This document shows, piece by piece, positions 49,105-59,000 of a DNA stretch of 64,000 nt. The notes under the pieces are model-generated. The model saw nothing but the letters and a program-made list of their open reading frames with translations. It was not told the DNA's origin and did not search any database. The position numbers and the translations under genes were made by a program. Source of the DNA: Whitmania pigra (Eukaryota; Annelida; Clitellata; Hirudinida; Haemopidae). The stretch spans positions 850,001 through 914,000 of the forward strand of contig JAJTWR010000067.1 of NCBI GenBank assembly GCA_021613335.1. Reading direction: 5' to 3'. The stretch's first letter is position 1. Every line of letters starts with the position of its first letter.

Positions 49105-49690
49105 CGTCAGTCGTAAAGACTGTGGTTACTGAGTAAGAAGACTTGCAAAACATTCCATTAATGGAAGGACTTCCGCTTAAGATGTCTCGCGATTTTTTAA
49201 GCACTTATGTTGTTCCCCAAATTTATCAGCTAATAAGGTATACATATTTGGAAAGTAGAAATCTTAACGAACATTTTGATGCACATTTCGTCAGTTGTAA
49301 AATCGTAGTTACTGAGTAAGAAGACTTGCAAGACATTCCATTAATGGAAGGACTTCCGCTTAAGATGTCTCGCGATTTTTTAAGCACTTATGTTGTTCCC
49401 CAAATTTATCAGCTAATAAGGTATACATATTTGGAAAGTAGAAATCTTAACGAACATTTTGATGCACATTTCGTCAGTTGTAAAATCGCAGTTACTGAGT
49501 AAGAAGACTTGCAAGACATTCCATTAATGGAAGGACTTCCGCTTAAGATGTCTCGCGATTTTTTAAGCACTTATGTTGTTCCACATCTTTTTCGGCTAAT
49601 AAGGTATACATATTTGGAAAGTAGAAATCTTAACGAGCATTTTGATGCACATTTCGTCAGTTGTAAAGTCGTAGTTACTGAGTAAAAAGA
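49105..49690. repeat. tandem repeat, 183-184-bp unit, just over three copies
   Basis: The motif CGTCAGTYGTAAA recurs at 49105, 49289, 49472 and 49655, giving periods of 184, 183 and 183 bp. Complete units include ACTGAGTAAGAAGACTTGCA, CCATTAATGGAAGGACTTCC and AAGGTATACATATTTGG. The units are highly similar and no frame runs through the array. It looks like a short monomeric satellite. Confidence 0.9.
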
Positions 49691-49699
49691 CTTTTGAAC

Positions 49700-50650
49700 G
49701 AATTCCTCAAATTTCTAATAACTTCAAAAATTTTCAAATCTTCCGTCAATTGATTTATAACCATTTTTGAAAAGCATTTGAAACGTAGTTTCCAAATATT
49801 ATAATTTGAAATTTCGCATTAAAAATTAAATTTAAGTGTCTGCTAACTTCAGCTACGTTAAAGACTAGGTTTTTCCCATGATATAAGTGTCTGCTGGCGG
49901 AAGACAAGTAAAATATTTCTAAGAACATGTCGTTCGCAATGAAATTAAAATAATCATTAATTATAATATAATAATTATAATCCAAGGTCTTCTAAGCAAA
50001 GTCGTAAGTGACATTGAATTTTAACTCAAATATTTTAGCCGAGTCAGGAAGATTTGATAACCTTGCGAGAGAAGGCAACATTGAGTTATTGCTGAAGATA
50101 CATCATCCACCGTGAGCTGCACTGCCAAGATTCAGATGCTGACATCTTTGACTGGAAATCTAATATTGTACTAGTGAGTTTTCTCCTAAAGTCAACTTGT
50201 TCTAATATAATTTGATTTTTTCTAATTAATTTTCTGATTATTATTTCTGAGACTGTCAACTTTATTTTGCCAACAACTCAATGTCATATTACATCCGTAC
50301 CGAAATTTTAATTCAATCCAAACTCATATTAAGAAAATGTCTTTTGGAATAAACTTACTAAGCCGTGTTTTAATCGACTATTTACCATAAATATTTATTT
50401 TAAATTTTATTTCAAAAATACTCGGACATGATCAGCATAAAAAGGCTTCATCAATTACAACCATGCAAGACGAAAGTGAGAATTATTCTGAAAAATTGCT
50501 ACAAAATGACAATCTAGGGGGAAAAATTAGAATTGAATTTTAAATTGTCAAAATTTATTTTTCATCATTAAGTGATTGAATAAGTAAATAATATTCTCCT
50601 CGTCACCATCGTCGTCATCAGCTTCATCGAAAAATGAGCATCTCAAATTA
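49700..50650. other. intergenic region
   Basis: No gene is recognised between the tandem repeat and the C-terminal exon of the fibrinogen-related gene. The DNA is AT-rich and non-coding. Confidence 0.45.
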
Positions 50651-50845
50651 TTATATATTTCTATTATTCAACACCACTGGTGGACACTGGAGCCACATTT
50701 CACTGCTTTTAAGAACCTCAGGCCCCTGATCGTAGTACATAAAATTTATTCCAAACGAGTTGAAGTTGGTGTATCCGCAGATGGGGTTGTTTGACGGGCC
50801 GAACCACCAGCCGCACTTATAAATGAAAGCGCAATTTTGGTTAGG

Positions 50846-50849
50846 ATCA
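50846..50849. repeat. ATCA target-site duplication, left
   Basis: ATCA lies immediately before the LTR terminus TGTAGC and matches ATCA at 54310-54313. Confidence 0.85.
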
Positions 50850-51307
50850 TGTAGCGTACGTAACTGCAAACTACAACTAAAATAGATTTATGATACAAAG
50901 TTTATTTTTATAAACAAGAAGTCAAATCAAATGAGAAAACAACGATATCAAGTCAAATGAGAAAACAAAGATATCAAGTCGAAAACGAAGAAGATAAAGG
51001 ATCAAGTCAATAAAGGCCAAAGCACAAGGCCTGAGAAGAGATCACGGAAATCAAGCGAAGAGGAAGACCACTGAGGGCGAACGGATGAGTGTCTTCTCCT
51101 GGCTCCTTAAATAGACTTTCGCCAGGCTTTGAAACAAAGGAGTCCACTGCTACTCGCTGAGTCACTGTTGCTGTCCTGCACGTTTGTGGCCTGGCGGAGT
51201 TGTGGGCCGAGGTTCTGTGTCGGACGTTACTAGTGCTGTACGTTCCTAGTGTTGTACGCTTGGAGCTTGTGTGATGATGCAAGTAGGACGAAGTTCAGTG
51301 TCCAACA
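50850..51307 (-). repeat. 3' LTR of outer element (458 bp)
   Basis: In minus-strand sense it runs from TGTTGGACACTG to GCTACA. It contains a 91-codon open frame identical in translation to those in the other two LTRs. A polypurine tract adjoins its inner edge at 51308-51323. Confidence 0.92.
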
Positions 51308-51333
51308 ATACTCCCCCACCAGAGAGCAAGCTG

Positions 51334-52958
51334 GAGCGGTCCTGGAACAAGTGCAAGGTGACCTCACTACACCGGTGGCGTTTTTCTCCAAGAAGTTCAG
51401 CCCGACGGAGACGCGATACAGCACGTTCGGCAGGGAGCTGTTGGCGATGTACCTGGCCGTGAAGCACTTCCAACACCTTCTGGAAGGTCGTCAATTTACA
51501 ATCTACACGGACCACAAGCCGCTCACATTTGCTTACAAGAGCGGATCCAGCCGGTACTCGCCCAGAGAAATGCGGCATCTGGATTTCCTCAGTCAGTTTG
51601 CAGCTGACATCAGGCACATCAAAGGAGACCAGAATGTCGTGGCAGATGCCTTGTCGCGCACCGACGTCAACGCCGTCACAACCATCGATCTACAAGAGAT
51701 AGCCGCACACCAAGCTGCAGAGACCCAGCTCCAGATCGACACGCCATCCCTGGAGATCATCGAGGTCCCACTACCATCCAGCCACGGCAACATCTTCGTC
51801 GACGTCTCAACAGGAGTGCACAGACCGCTCGTACCAGAGAAGCTGCGTCACAAGGTATTTCTGAGCCTACACTCTTTATCACACCCAGGTGCCCGTGCAA
51901 CGTCAAAACTGGTGAGGCAACGCTTCGTCTGGCCGAACATGGACAAGGACATCAGAGCATGGTGCCGAGAGTGTCTGGCGTGCCAGAAGAGCAAGATCCA
52001 CCGACACACTACGACGCCACCAGCAACATTCCCTCTGCCAAGCTGCCGCTTCCAACACATCCATTTGGACCTGGTGGGACCACTTCCGTCATCGGAGGGA
52101 CACACACACATCCTCACATGCGTGGATCGATTCACAAGATGGCCCATGGCTATACCCCTTTCCGACACCTCAACGGAAGCCATCGTCAAGAATTTCATGC
52201 TCTCATGGATTTCCAACTTTGGAGTGCCGGAAACCATCACCACGGACCGGGGTAGCCAATTTTCCTCACACATGTTTCATCAGTGGTGCAAGTTGTTAGG
52301 CATCCGCCACGTAAAAACAACGGCATACCATCCTGCTGCTAACGGAATGGTGGAACGTTTCCACCGTCAACTCAAGGCAGCACTCATCGCACAGAACGCC
52401 ACCAACACCTGGACAGATCTCCTACCCATGGCTCTTCTGGGGATCCGGGCAACCGTCAAAGAAGACCTTCAATGCTCTCCAGCCGAGCTGGTCTACGGGA
52501 CGGCGTTGAGATTACCAGGAGAGTTTTCACCAGCAAGCGACTCCAACCCGCCGATGGGACAGTCAGGCTTCGTGGATCGTCTGAGGGAGCAAATGCAGGG
52601 TCTCAGGCCGCAACAACCAAGACAACGGCAACAACCCGCGTACATCCCGAAGGACCTGGCCACGACACCACAAGTATTCATCCGGGTCGATTCTCACAAA
52701 CCGCCGCTGAGCCCACCATACGACGGTCCCTTTGACGTCCAAGAACGCCATCGGAAATACTTCGTCGTCAAGAAGAATGGCCGGAATGACACAGTGTCCA
52801 TCGACAGGCTGAAACCAGCAATTCGGCCCCAGACTTCAGTTCCGCCCACAACCAACCCATCCCCAGCTATCAACCCAGCAACACCACTGGCTCAACCTCA
52901 AACACGCTCCGGACGAAGAGTTCACTGGCCCAAGAAACTCGAGGACTACGAGCCCTGA
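51334..52958 (+). CDS. truncated pol: RNase H and integrase of the inverted segment
   Basis: The open frame actually begins inside the LTR, but pol homology starts at about 51334 (GAVLEQVQGD), in the middle of RNase H, so the first catalytic Asp is gone. RNase H continues with ELLAMYLAVKHF, YTDHKPLTF and NVVADALSR. Integrase follows with an HHCC zinc site (HSLSHPG..CRECLACQKSK) and a DDE core (HLDLVGPL, TDRGSQFSS, NGMVERFHRQ). The C-terminal GPY/F-like module (YDGPFDVQERHRKYFVV) comes next, then stop TGA at 52956. Reverse transcriptase and protease are absent. The frame is intact to its stop, which suggests little time since insertion. Its strand is opposite to the outer element's gag. Confidence 0.9.
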
Positions 52959-52980
52959 CTTTTCGTTCGCCAGATTGCTC

Positions 52981-52996
52981 TCTGGTGGGGGAGTAT
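52981..52996 (+). other. polypurine tract
   Basis: TCTGGTGGGGGAGTAT lies directly before the LTR start at 52997. This is the site for plus-strand primer formation. The minus-strand equivalent is 51308-51323. Confidence 0.8.
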
Positions 52997-53454
52997 TGTT
53001 GGACACTGAACTTCGTCCTACTTGCATCATCACACAAGCTCCAAGCGTACAACACTAGGAACGTACAGCACTAGTAACGTCCGACACAGAACCTCGGCCC
53101 ACAACTCCGCCAGGCCACAAACGTGCAGGACAGCAACAGTGACTCAGCGAGTAGCAGTGGACTCCTTTGTTTCAAAGCCTGGCGAAAGTCTATTTAAGGA
53201 GCCAGGAGAAGACACTCATCCGTTCGCCCTCAGTGGTCTTCCTCTTCGCTTGATTTCCGTGATCTCTTCTCAGGCCTTGTGCTTTGGCCTTTATTGACTT
53301 GATCCTTTATCTTCTTCGTTTTCGACTTGATATCTTTGTTTTCTCATTTGACTTGATATCGTTGTTTTCTCATTTGATTTGACTTCTTGTTTATAAAAAT
53401 AAACTTTGTATCATAAATCTATTTTAGTTGTAGTTTGCAGTTACGTACGCTACA
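52997..53454 (+). repeat. internal third LTR (458 bp), opposite orientation
   Basis: It runs from TGTTGGACACTG to GCTACA on the plus strand and has the same length as the outer LTRs. It carries a TATA-like TATTTAAG at 53191-53198 and AATAAA at 53398-53403. At 53455 it joins directly into gag sequence of the outer element, with no primer site in between. Confidence 0.9.
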
Positions 53455-53824
53455 TGTGTCGAAGGAGTTGGCTGGGTAGCCGACCTTCCAGGTGGACTGC
53501 GCTGAAGAGGCTCCTCAGCCTTGTCTGTTGGGATTGTCCGCAGCGCTTCAGGATGGCCTCCTTGAGACCGGTGTACGGCCTCTCGCTTGGAACCTCGTAG
53601 ATGAGGTCCTGGACTTGCTCCGACACGTGGAAGGGTAGATTTTGTACCACGTATGCGTACCGCTGAGTCTCGTCCTTCAGGCGTTGTGTGTGAAACAACG
53701 CCTCGATGTGGGCGAACCACAGTCTTGGGTTTGCTGTGAAGAACGGCGGCAACTGCATGCTGACTGCTGTCACACGTGGTAGAGCTCCGGCCTCCTCTGA
53801 CGTCAGGTTGATTAGATCTTCCAT
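53450..53824 (-). CDS. truncated gag of the LTR element
   Basis: About 123 residues from the gag start are preserved. Recognisable Ty3/gypsy gag features are LPPFFTANPRLWFAHIEALF, YAYVVQNLP and LPSQLLRHM. The frame is cut at 53454/53455, where the internal LTR is joined in reverse. The start codon lies just after the primer-binding site. Confidence 0.8.
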   Translation of the reverse strand: MEDLINLTSEEAGALPRVTAVSMQLPPFFTANPRLWFAHIEALFHTQRLKDETQRYAYVVQNLPFHVSEQVQDLIYEVPSERPYTGLKEAILKRCGQSQQTRLRSLFSAVHLEGRLPSQLLRHM

Positions 53825-53835
53825 GTCTCTTCTTT

Positions 53836-53848
53836 GTCGGGGTCACCA
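53836..53848 (-). promoter_or_regulatory. primer-binding site, tRNA-Trp type
   Basis: On the minus strand TGGTGACCCCGAC lies four bases inside the 5' LTR end. It is complementary to the 3' end of animal tRNA-Trp as I recall it (..GTCGGGGTCACCA). Its place confirms that the right-hand LTR is the 5' LTR of a minus-strand element. Confidence 0.75.
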
Positions 53849-53851
53849 ATT

Positions 53852-54309
53852 TGTAGCGTACGTAACTGCAAACTACAACTAAAATAGATTTATGATACAA
53901 AGTTTATTTTTATAAACAAGAAGTCAAATCAAATGAGAAAACAACGATATCAAGTCAAATGAGAAAACAAAGATATCAAGTCGAAAACGAAGAAGATAAA
54001 GGATCAAGTCAATAAAGGCCAAAGCACAAGGCCTGAGAAGAGATCACGGAAATCAAGCGAAGAGGAAGACCACTGAGGGCGAACGGATGAGTGTCTTCTC
54101 CTGGCTCCTTAAATAGACTTTCGCCAGGCTTTGAAACAAAGGAGTCCACTGCTACTCGCTGAGTCACTGTTGCTGTCCTGCACGTTTGTGGCCTGGCGGA
54201 GTTGTGGGCCGAGGTTCTGTGTCGGACGTTACTAGTGCTGTACGTTCCTAGTGTTGTACGCTTGGAGCTTGTGTGATGATGCAAGTAGGACGAAGTTCAG
54301 TGTCCAACA
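53852..54309 (-). repeat. 5' LTR of outer element (458 bp)
   Basis: Same length and termini as the LTR at 50850-51307, and the 91-codon internal frame translates identically. It borders the ATCA duplication on the right and the primer-binding site on the left. Confidence 0.92.
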
Positions 54310-54313
54310 ATCA
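54310..54313. repeat. ATCA target-site duplication, right
   Basis: ATCA lies immediately after the LTR terminus CCAACA and matches 50846-50849. The duplication length is usual for Ty3/gypsy integration. Confidence 0.85.
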
Positions 54314-55223
54314 AAATCGAGGTCACGATCAAACGTCGAAAAATTGGCTCCAATTATCCCAGTGAGTATGTCAATGGAAAGGTTGTTATATGATGAAAAA
54401 TTCCGTGATATAATTTTGTAGCTTTCTTCTGGAAAAATGGAATAGGAATTTCAAAAGTTAACATTAATTGATTATAAATTAGTTACCAGTTATTTAATGA
54501 TTTAAGTGCTAATATTGACATGCAATGTTTTACTATTTGTATATAACATTGTAATATTATTTTAAACAACATTTTTAACATAGGGTGCACAAATATTGAT
54601 GACATTATTTATTTTATTAAATATTTGTAAAAAGATATGTTATTACAAGATGCATATCATTTAAGCCCATAATAATTATTAGTGACCAACTTCAAAACGA
54701 ACCCTCAGATCCGATCTGAAATGAATCATAATAAAGATAATAGCTGATATTCGCCTCGTCTGGAGTCAAAATAATCAAAAGGCGACACTTTTTAGATTTT
54801 GTGAGTTTGTAAACAGCATCGTTTCCAAGCCAGTAGCATCCAATTGAACAACTGAATCCGTACTTGAACGTATCCCAAGTTCTGTTGAAGAGATTTACTG
54901 CGGTTTGTCCAATTGTGCTATGCGATTGCATCAGTAACTCCGCCCAGCCTGATTTAAATGTTAGCTTCGCTCAGGAAAATGATTTATAATATTCATATCA
55001 AGTAACATGTGTTACTAGGGCGTGATAAACATGTTTAAAAATCAAGTAATAAACGTTATCAGGGCTAGCCGACACTTTGGTCCCTTCCTAACCATCTCTC
55101 GGCAGATCTGTTTACTTTCTTTCAACCAACGTTTTTAATTAAGCAAAACTAGTTGTAAGTATATAATCCTCTGAAATCGATTTAAACGCATTTTGTTTAT
55201 TTGATGTTATTCCATTTTAAGTT

Positions 55224-55231
55224 AAGACAAG
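55224..55231. repeat. left 8-bp target duplication of Merlin element
   Basis: AAGACAAG matches ACGACAAG at 55848-55855 with one difference. An 8-9 bp duplication is usual for Merlin. Confidence 0.6.
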
Positions 55232-55847
55232 GGATCTTTTCCAGATAAGCCCCGCCACTAATGATAAAAGTGTATGCGCGAAAAGTTAAGCCCCGCCACT
55301 CTAATTTCATGCATGCACCCAAATTCTGATGTCTGGACATTTGTATATTTAAATGCACGCCATAAAAACAACTCCTTATTCGCCTCTATGCCCATTTTGT
55401 GCAAATATTTTCTACGTTCGGATCTAAAACCTCAAATGAACTTTCGACTCTCGTTCCCTAGGAGACGGCAATACTTTTTTTGCAAAGCGACGGAGTGATC
55501 CATCAGCAACGTTTATGCAACAATGGTCACCAGATGACACTTTCAACTTTATAATCATCAAACGGTTGATCATACAGAAAACTTTGTGAATCCAACGAGT
55601 GGAGCTCACACACAAACCATCGAATCTTTGTGGCACGTCTACAAGACGCAGAATAAGCGCCGATGCGGCACACACCGATCTTGGAGGCAACGGTACAGAA
55701 ATACGGACCTTTTCATGTAAATCATTAATGTTTAAATTTTACCCTCCTCAATAAAAACTAAAAGTACAAATTTCATATCTTCTTTTTTGTAATCTTTTTT
55801 TGGTGGCGGGGGTTAACTTTTTGGCGGGGCTTATCTGGAAAAGATCC
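55232..55847 (+). mobile_element. Merlin-type (IS1016/ISXO2-like) DNA transposon relic
   Basis: Terminal inverted repeats GGATCTTTTCCAGATAAGCC plus CCGCCA (left) and their reverse complement (right) close a 616-bp element. Eight-base flanks AAGACAAG (55224-55231) and ACGACAAG (55848-55855) match at 7 of 8 positions. Inside, the plus strand reads DHTENFVNPTSGAHTQTIES, then LWHVYKTQNKRRCGTHR. This is the conserved C-terminal catalytic region of ISXO2/Merlin transposases (VDP.TGAHTQ.IE..W). Known Merlin transposases are much longer, so the copy is deleted. A second inner inverted repeat (AAGTTAAGCCCCGCCAC) lies near 55282 and 55803. Confidence 0.8.
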
Positions 55848-56081
55848 ACGACAAGGTTTAAATTGATATAACTAAATTTTAACTATTAGTTTGTCTTTCG
55901 GTGAACAACTTACTTCCTTGAGGACAAAATAAAAGGGGAAAATCTAACCTGCCTAACTGCACCGAAGATTTGTTGTTTCTTCCTAAGAAGCAGGTTAGCT
56001 TACAAATCTGCATTTCACATCATTGTACAAGTGATTAAAGAGTGGTCATATCATGGATGTTAATTCGAAATGTAAAGTTTT

Positions 56082-59000
56082 GTGGTGGCCGAAGTCATGT
56101 GGCTCAAAGAAAGAAAGAAACTCCTTCAGGCAGTAGAAGACAGGTGCGCTGCGACTTTTGCAGCAATAAGTTTCTGCATAATAAGAGGTAAATACATTCA
56201 TGAAAACAGAATCCATCCACTTGAATATCAGAAAGCCAGAGCTGGTCTGCCCTCTGCTAAAGCAAGATGGATAGAGGAAGAATATTGCATGCTCGCTGCC
56301 ATGAAGGCCGAAATGATTCGAAATGGAGTTTACAACATCAAAACTCTATAAAATATTTAGACACAGAATTTTGAATGCCATCAAAGACTCGCCGACAAAT
56401 ACAAGGTAATACTGGAGAGATACATGTCTTGCCCAACAACATTCACGCTCACTGAGACGTCAAATCATACAATCAAAAAATTTACTGCTGCCGTAGTTTC
56501 GCAAATTTTTTCGTGAAAAACAACACAATGAAATCAACAGCCAACGTTCATTTATGACAGTTTTATTACCGTTTAAAAAAATATCATTAAACCCAGTTCT
56601 ATGTTCCCTCAACAGCAACAGTGATTCCACAGTTGACGCTGACAATCGATTTCTTCTTGCGGAGACAAAAGCACCTGATATTGAAAACAGTCTCTCCACA
56701 TTTCCAGATGATGCCGGGATGCTTAGAAGTCTACGAGCAAGTCGTTGTAGTTTCGGAAAGCGGTGACCCTTAGCTGCCCAAAATTTCATCAATGTCATTC
56801 AATGGCTCTGAAGCCTCATCACGTTCTCTCATTTCACTTTTATCTTCCGTACAATCAAACGCAAACCTGGCAGCTTCTTCTGAAAATATTATGAAGGCTT
56901 TAAGCATGTTTCCTGCATTGTCAGTAACGACATATCCAATGTCAATGCTCTGCATTCCCATACTCTGACAGTATTTCCCCAAAAGCTGCACAAATATTTT
57001 TTCCTGTGTGTTTTGACCCAAAGTGTCTGTATGCAGACGTCTTTGTTTTCAGCTGAAAGCCTTCATCAAAGTAGTGGAATTTCACTCCTATAATTGGTTC
57101 AAATGAACGGCTGCTCCATAAATCTGGAGATTCAATTTACTTTTCAAATCGAATCGAAAAAAAAAATGCAAATCAAATAAAATCAAAATTGCAGAGGCCA
57201 AAATCAAATACCACAATGTTCAAATCGAATCGTAACCTTGCCGAAATCGCGATTTGATTTGCCCATCACTGTCTCTTGCCAAAAAAAAGAAGAATTTATT
57301 TGCTTCCTTCACGACACAGAATCATGGGCAGCACTGGTAGACGCAAAATTGAATCTTGTAGGATTACAAAAAAAAACAGGATCAACGTCTCACTCCAACA
57401 GCAATTCCCTACTCTCGATGTGGATGCCATAAAGAAAATTAGGAACAAACCACAATACCGCAAACTGCTCTCCAATATGATAACATCAGACATAAAGGCC
57501 GATTTCAAAGCCGTAACCAGTTGCGCAGAAATTGATTTGGAAAACGTAGTTGGTCTCCTGCAGTTCATTGGAAAAAAAGGAGGTTTCTGGTCCCAATGAC
57601 AGACAACGAATTCAAAACGCTCATTGATCCAAATGAGAAAAATGAGGACAATAGGTCAATCATTAACATGGAATTCGAAAGATGGATCTCGGAATACTGA
57701 AGAAAACAAAGAAGGAAACGCGAGAATATGTGAGGCAAAATCTAGAACTGAGAGAGGACAGAGTTGGATCCAATACTCAAAAATTTATCAGAACAGCTAA
57801 CCATCAATCAAAAAGAGCAAAGTAAATGGAGCTGCAAAGACAACATTATGCTAAAGTTCAAAGAATGTTCAGAAAAAGTCAAAGTTTGGGAGCTCAGTTT
57901 GTATTGAGTGGAGAAAACGAGAAAGATTCTGTGTCTCCTGCTGATGAGGCATTGCTTGAGTATTGGGAGAAGGTCTTCATCCAGAAGTCAAAAGGTGATT
58001 GCAGACCATTGGAGAGAGCCGTCGATGCTTTTGAAGAAATGGATTTTCCAGTCATTGCGGATGAAATCATTTTGGCTGCAAAAAATTTGAAAGATTCTGC
58101 TCCTGGTTTGGATGGAATGAAAAATTGACCTGAACAGATGTGCTCAAAAGGGGAATTGTTACTTGCATTACAAAAAACTTCGGGACACTCAATCCAGGCG
58201 ATTTTAGGCTAATCATTGTTGGACCAATTGTGGGCAGGTTATTCCACCGCCTGCTGAGCAGAAAAATAATCACTCACTGGCCTCTTTCAAACCTGGCCGA
58301 GCCTCACCTTTATTGACGTGAGCAAAGCATTTGATTCGGGTTCGCATCAATCCATTGTTAGAGCAGCCTACAGACTCGGAACTCCGCCATTCATGATGAA
58401 ATGCATTTCAGAGGCTTATTGCAACTGTTCGGTCCAACTAAAGATTGGAGGAAAATTGACTCACGACATACCAGTGAACAGAGGCAAGGAGACCCTATGT
58501 CTCCTCTAATTTTCAATGCGGTAATCGCCATAGTGACCCTTCCATCGATGTGACTGGCGACATTAGTTCGTCAGTCAAATGCAACATCATGGCCTTTGCC
58601 GATGACTTGATTCATTTATCCTCCACGGATATTGGAATGAAAAGACTTTTGGAACAAGTTGAAGGGTCTTTAGCAAAAGTGGGATTGAGTATCAATGTTT
58701 AAAAATGCTCATCTCTGAGAGCGGAAATAAAGAAGAAGAATAATCCGTGGATTGTCAACCCGGATCTTTATCTTGAAGTCAATCAACATCAAATTACGGC
58801 GATGAATATTCTTTACACCTGCAAGTACCTCGGGGTTGATGTTGGTCCTAGGCTGAAATATGCTTCAATAGGAGAAAAAATTCAAAACAAGTTGCATGTA
58901 ATATCCAGGGCTCCATTGAAGTCCAATAAAAAACTTTACATTCTTAGGTCCCATTTAATACCAAGTCTTGTTCATTACCTGACTTTTAATAGCATTTTGT

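Larger units (their letters stand above)
50850..54309 (-). mobile_element. Ty3/gypsy LTR retrotransposon (CsRn1-like), internally rearranged
   Basis: The outer LTRs (50850-51307 and 53852-54309) begin TG and end CA, and are flanked by the 4-bp duplication ATCA (50846-50849, 54310-54313). On the minus strand the order is 5' LTR, primer-binding site, partial gag, then an inverted segment holding a third LTR and pol, then a polypurine tract and 3' LTR. Protease, reverse transcriptase and the start of RNase H are missing, so the copy cannot move by itself. A tRNA-Trp type primer site and the gag style suggest the CsRn1 group, which is inference. The interior is far more GC-rich than the surroundings. 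Confidence 0.9.
50651..54948 (-). pseudogene. fibrinogen-related domain gene split by an LTR retrotransposon
   Basis: The minus-strand exon 54699-54948 encodes GWAELLMQ..NLFNRTWDTFKYGF..CYWLGNDAVYKLT.., matching the middle of a fibrinogen C-terminal domain. The next exon starts at 54421 and contains NFSTFDRD just before the element (right flank ending at 54310). It resumes at 50849 with NQNCAFIYKCGWWF and ends at 50651. Taking out the element and one ATCA duplication leaves 108 + 199 nt, which keeps the frame. The conserved Asp-rich calcium site, NCA and GWW motifs lie on opposite sides of the insertion. Fibrinogen-related proteins are usually secreted lectins or immune recognition molecules. 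The N-terminal exons are not found. Unless the element is spliced out or polymorphic, this allele is probably broken. Confidence 0.82.

Noticed and set aside
51007..51282. 91-codon frame repeated at 53022-53297 and 54009-54284
   Set aside because: It lies wholly inside the LTRs and has no protein-family resemblance. It is useful only as evidence of LTR identity.
56425..56432. TGTCTTGC as the left target duplication of the hAT relic (right TCTCTTGC at 57272)
   Set aside because: Seven of eight bases match, but the sequence after it does not look like the CAGTGATGGGC terminus, so the pairing may be chance.
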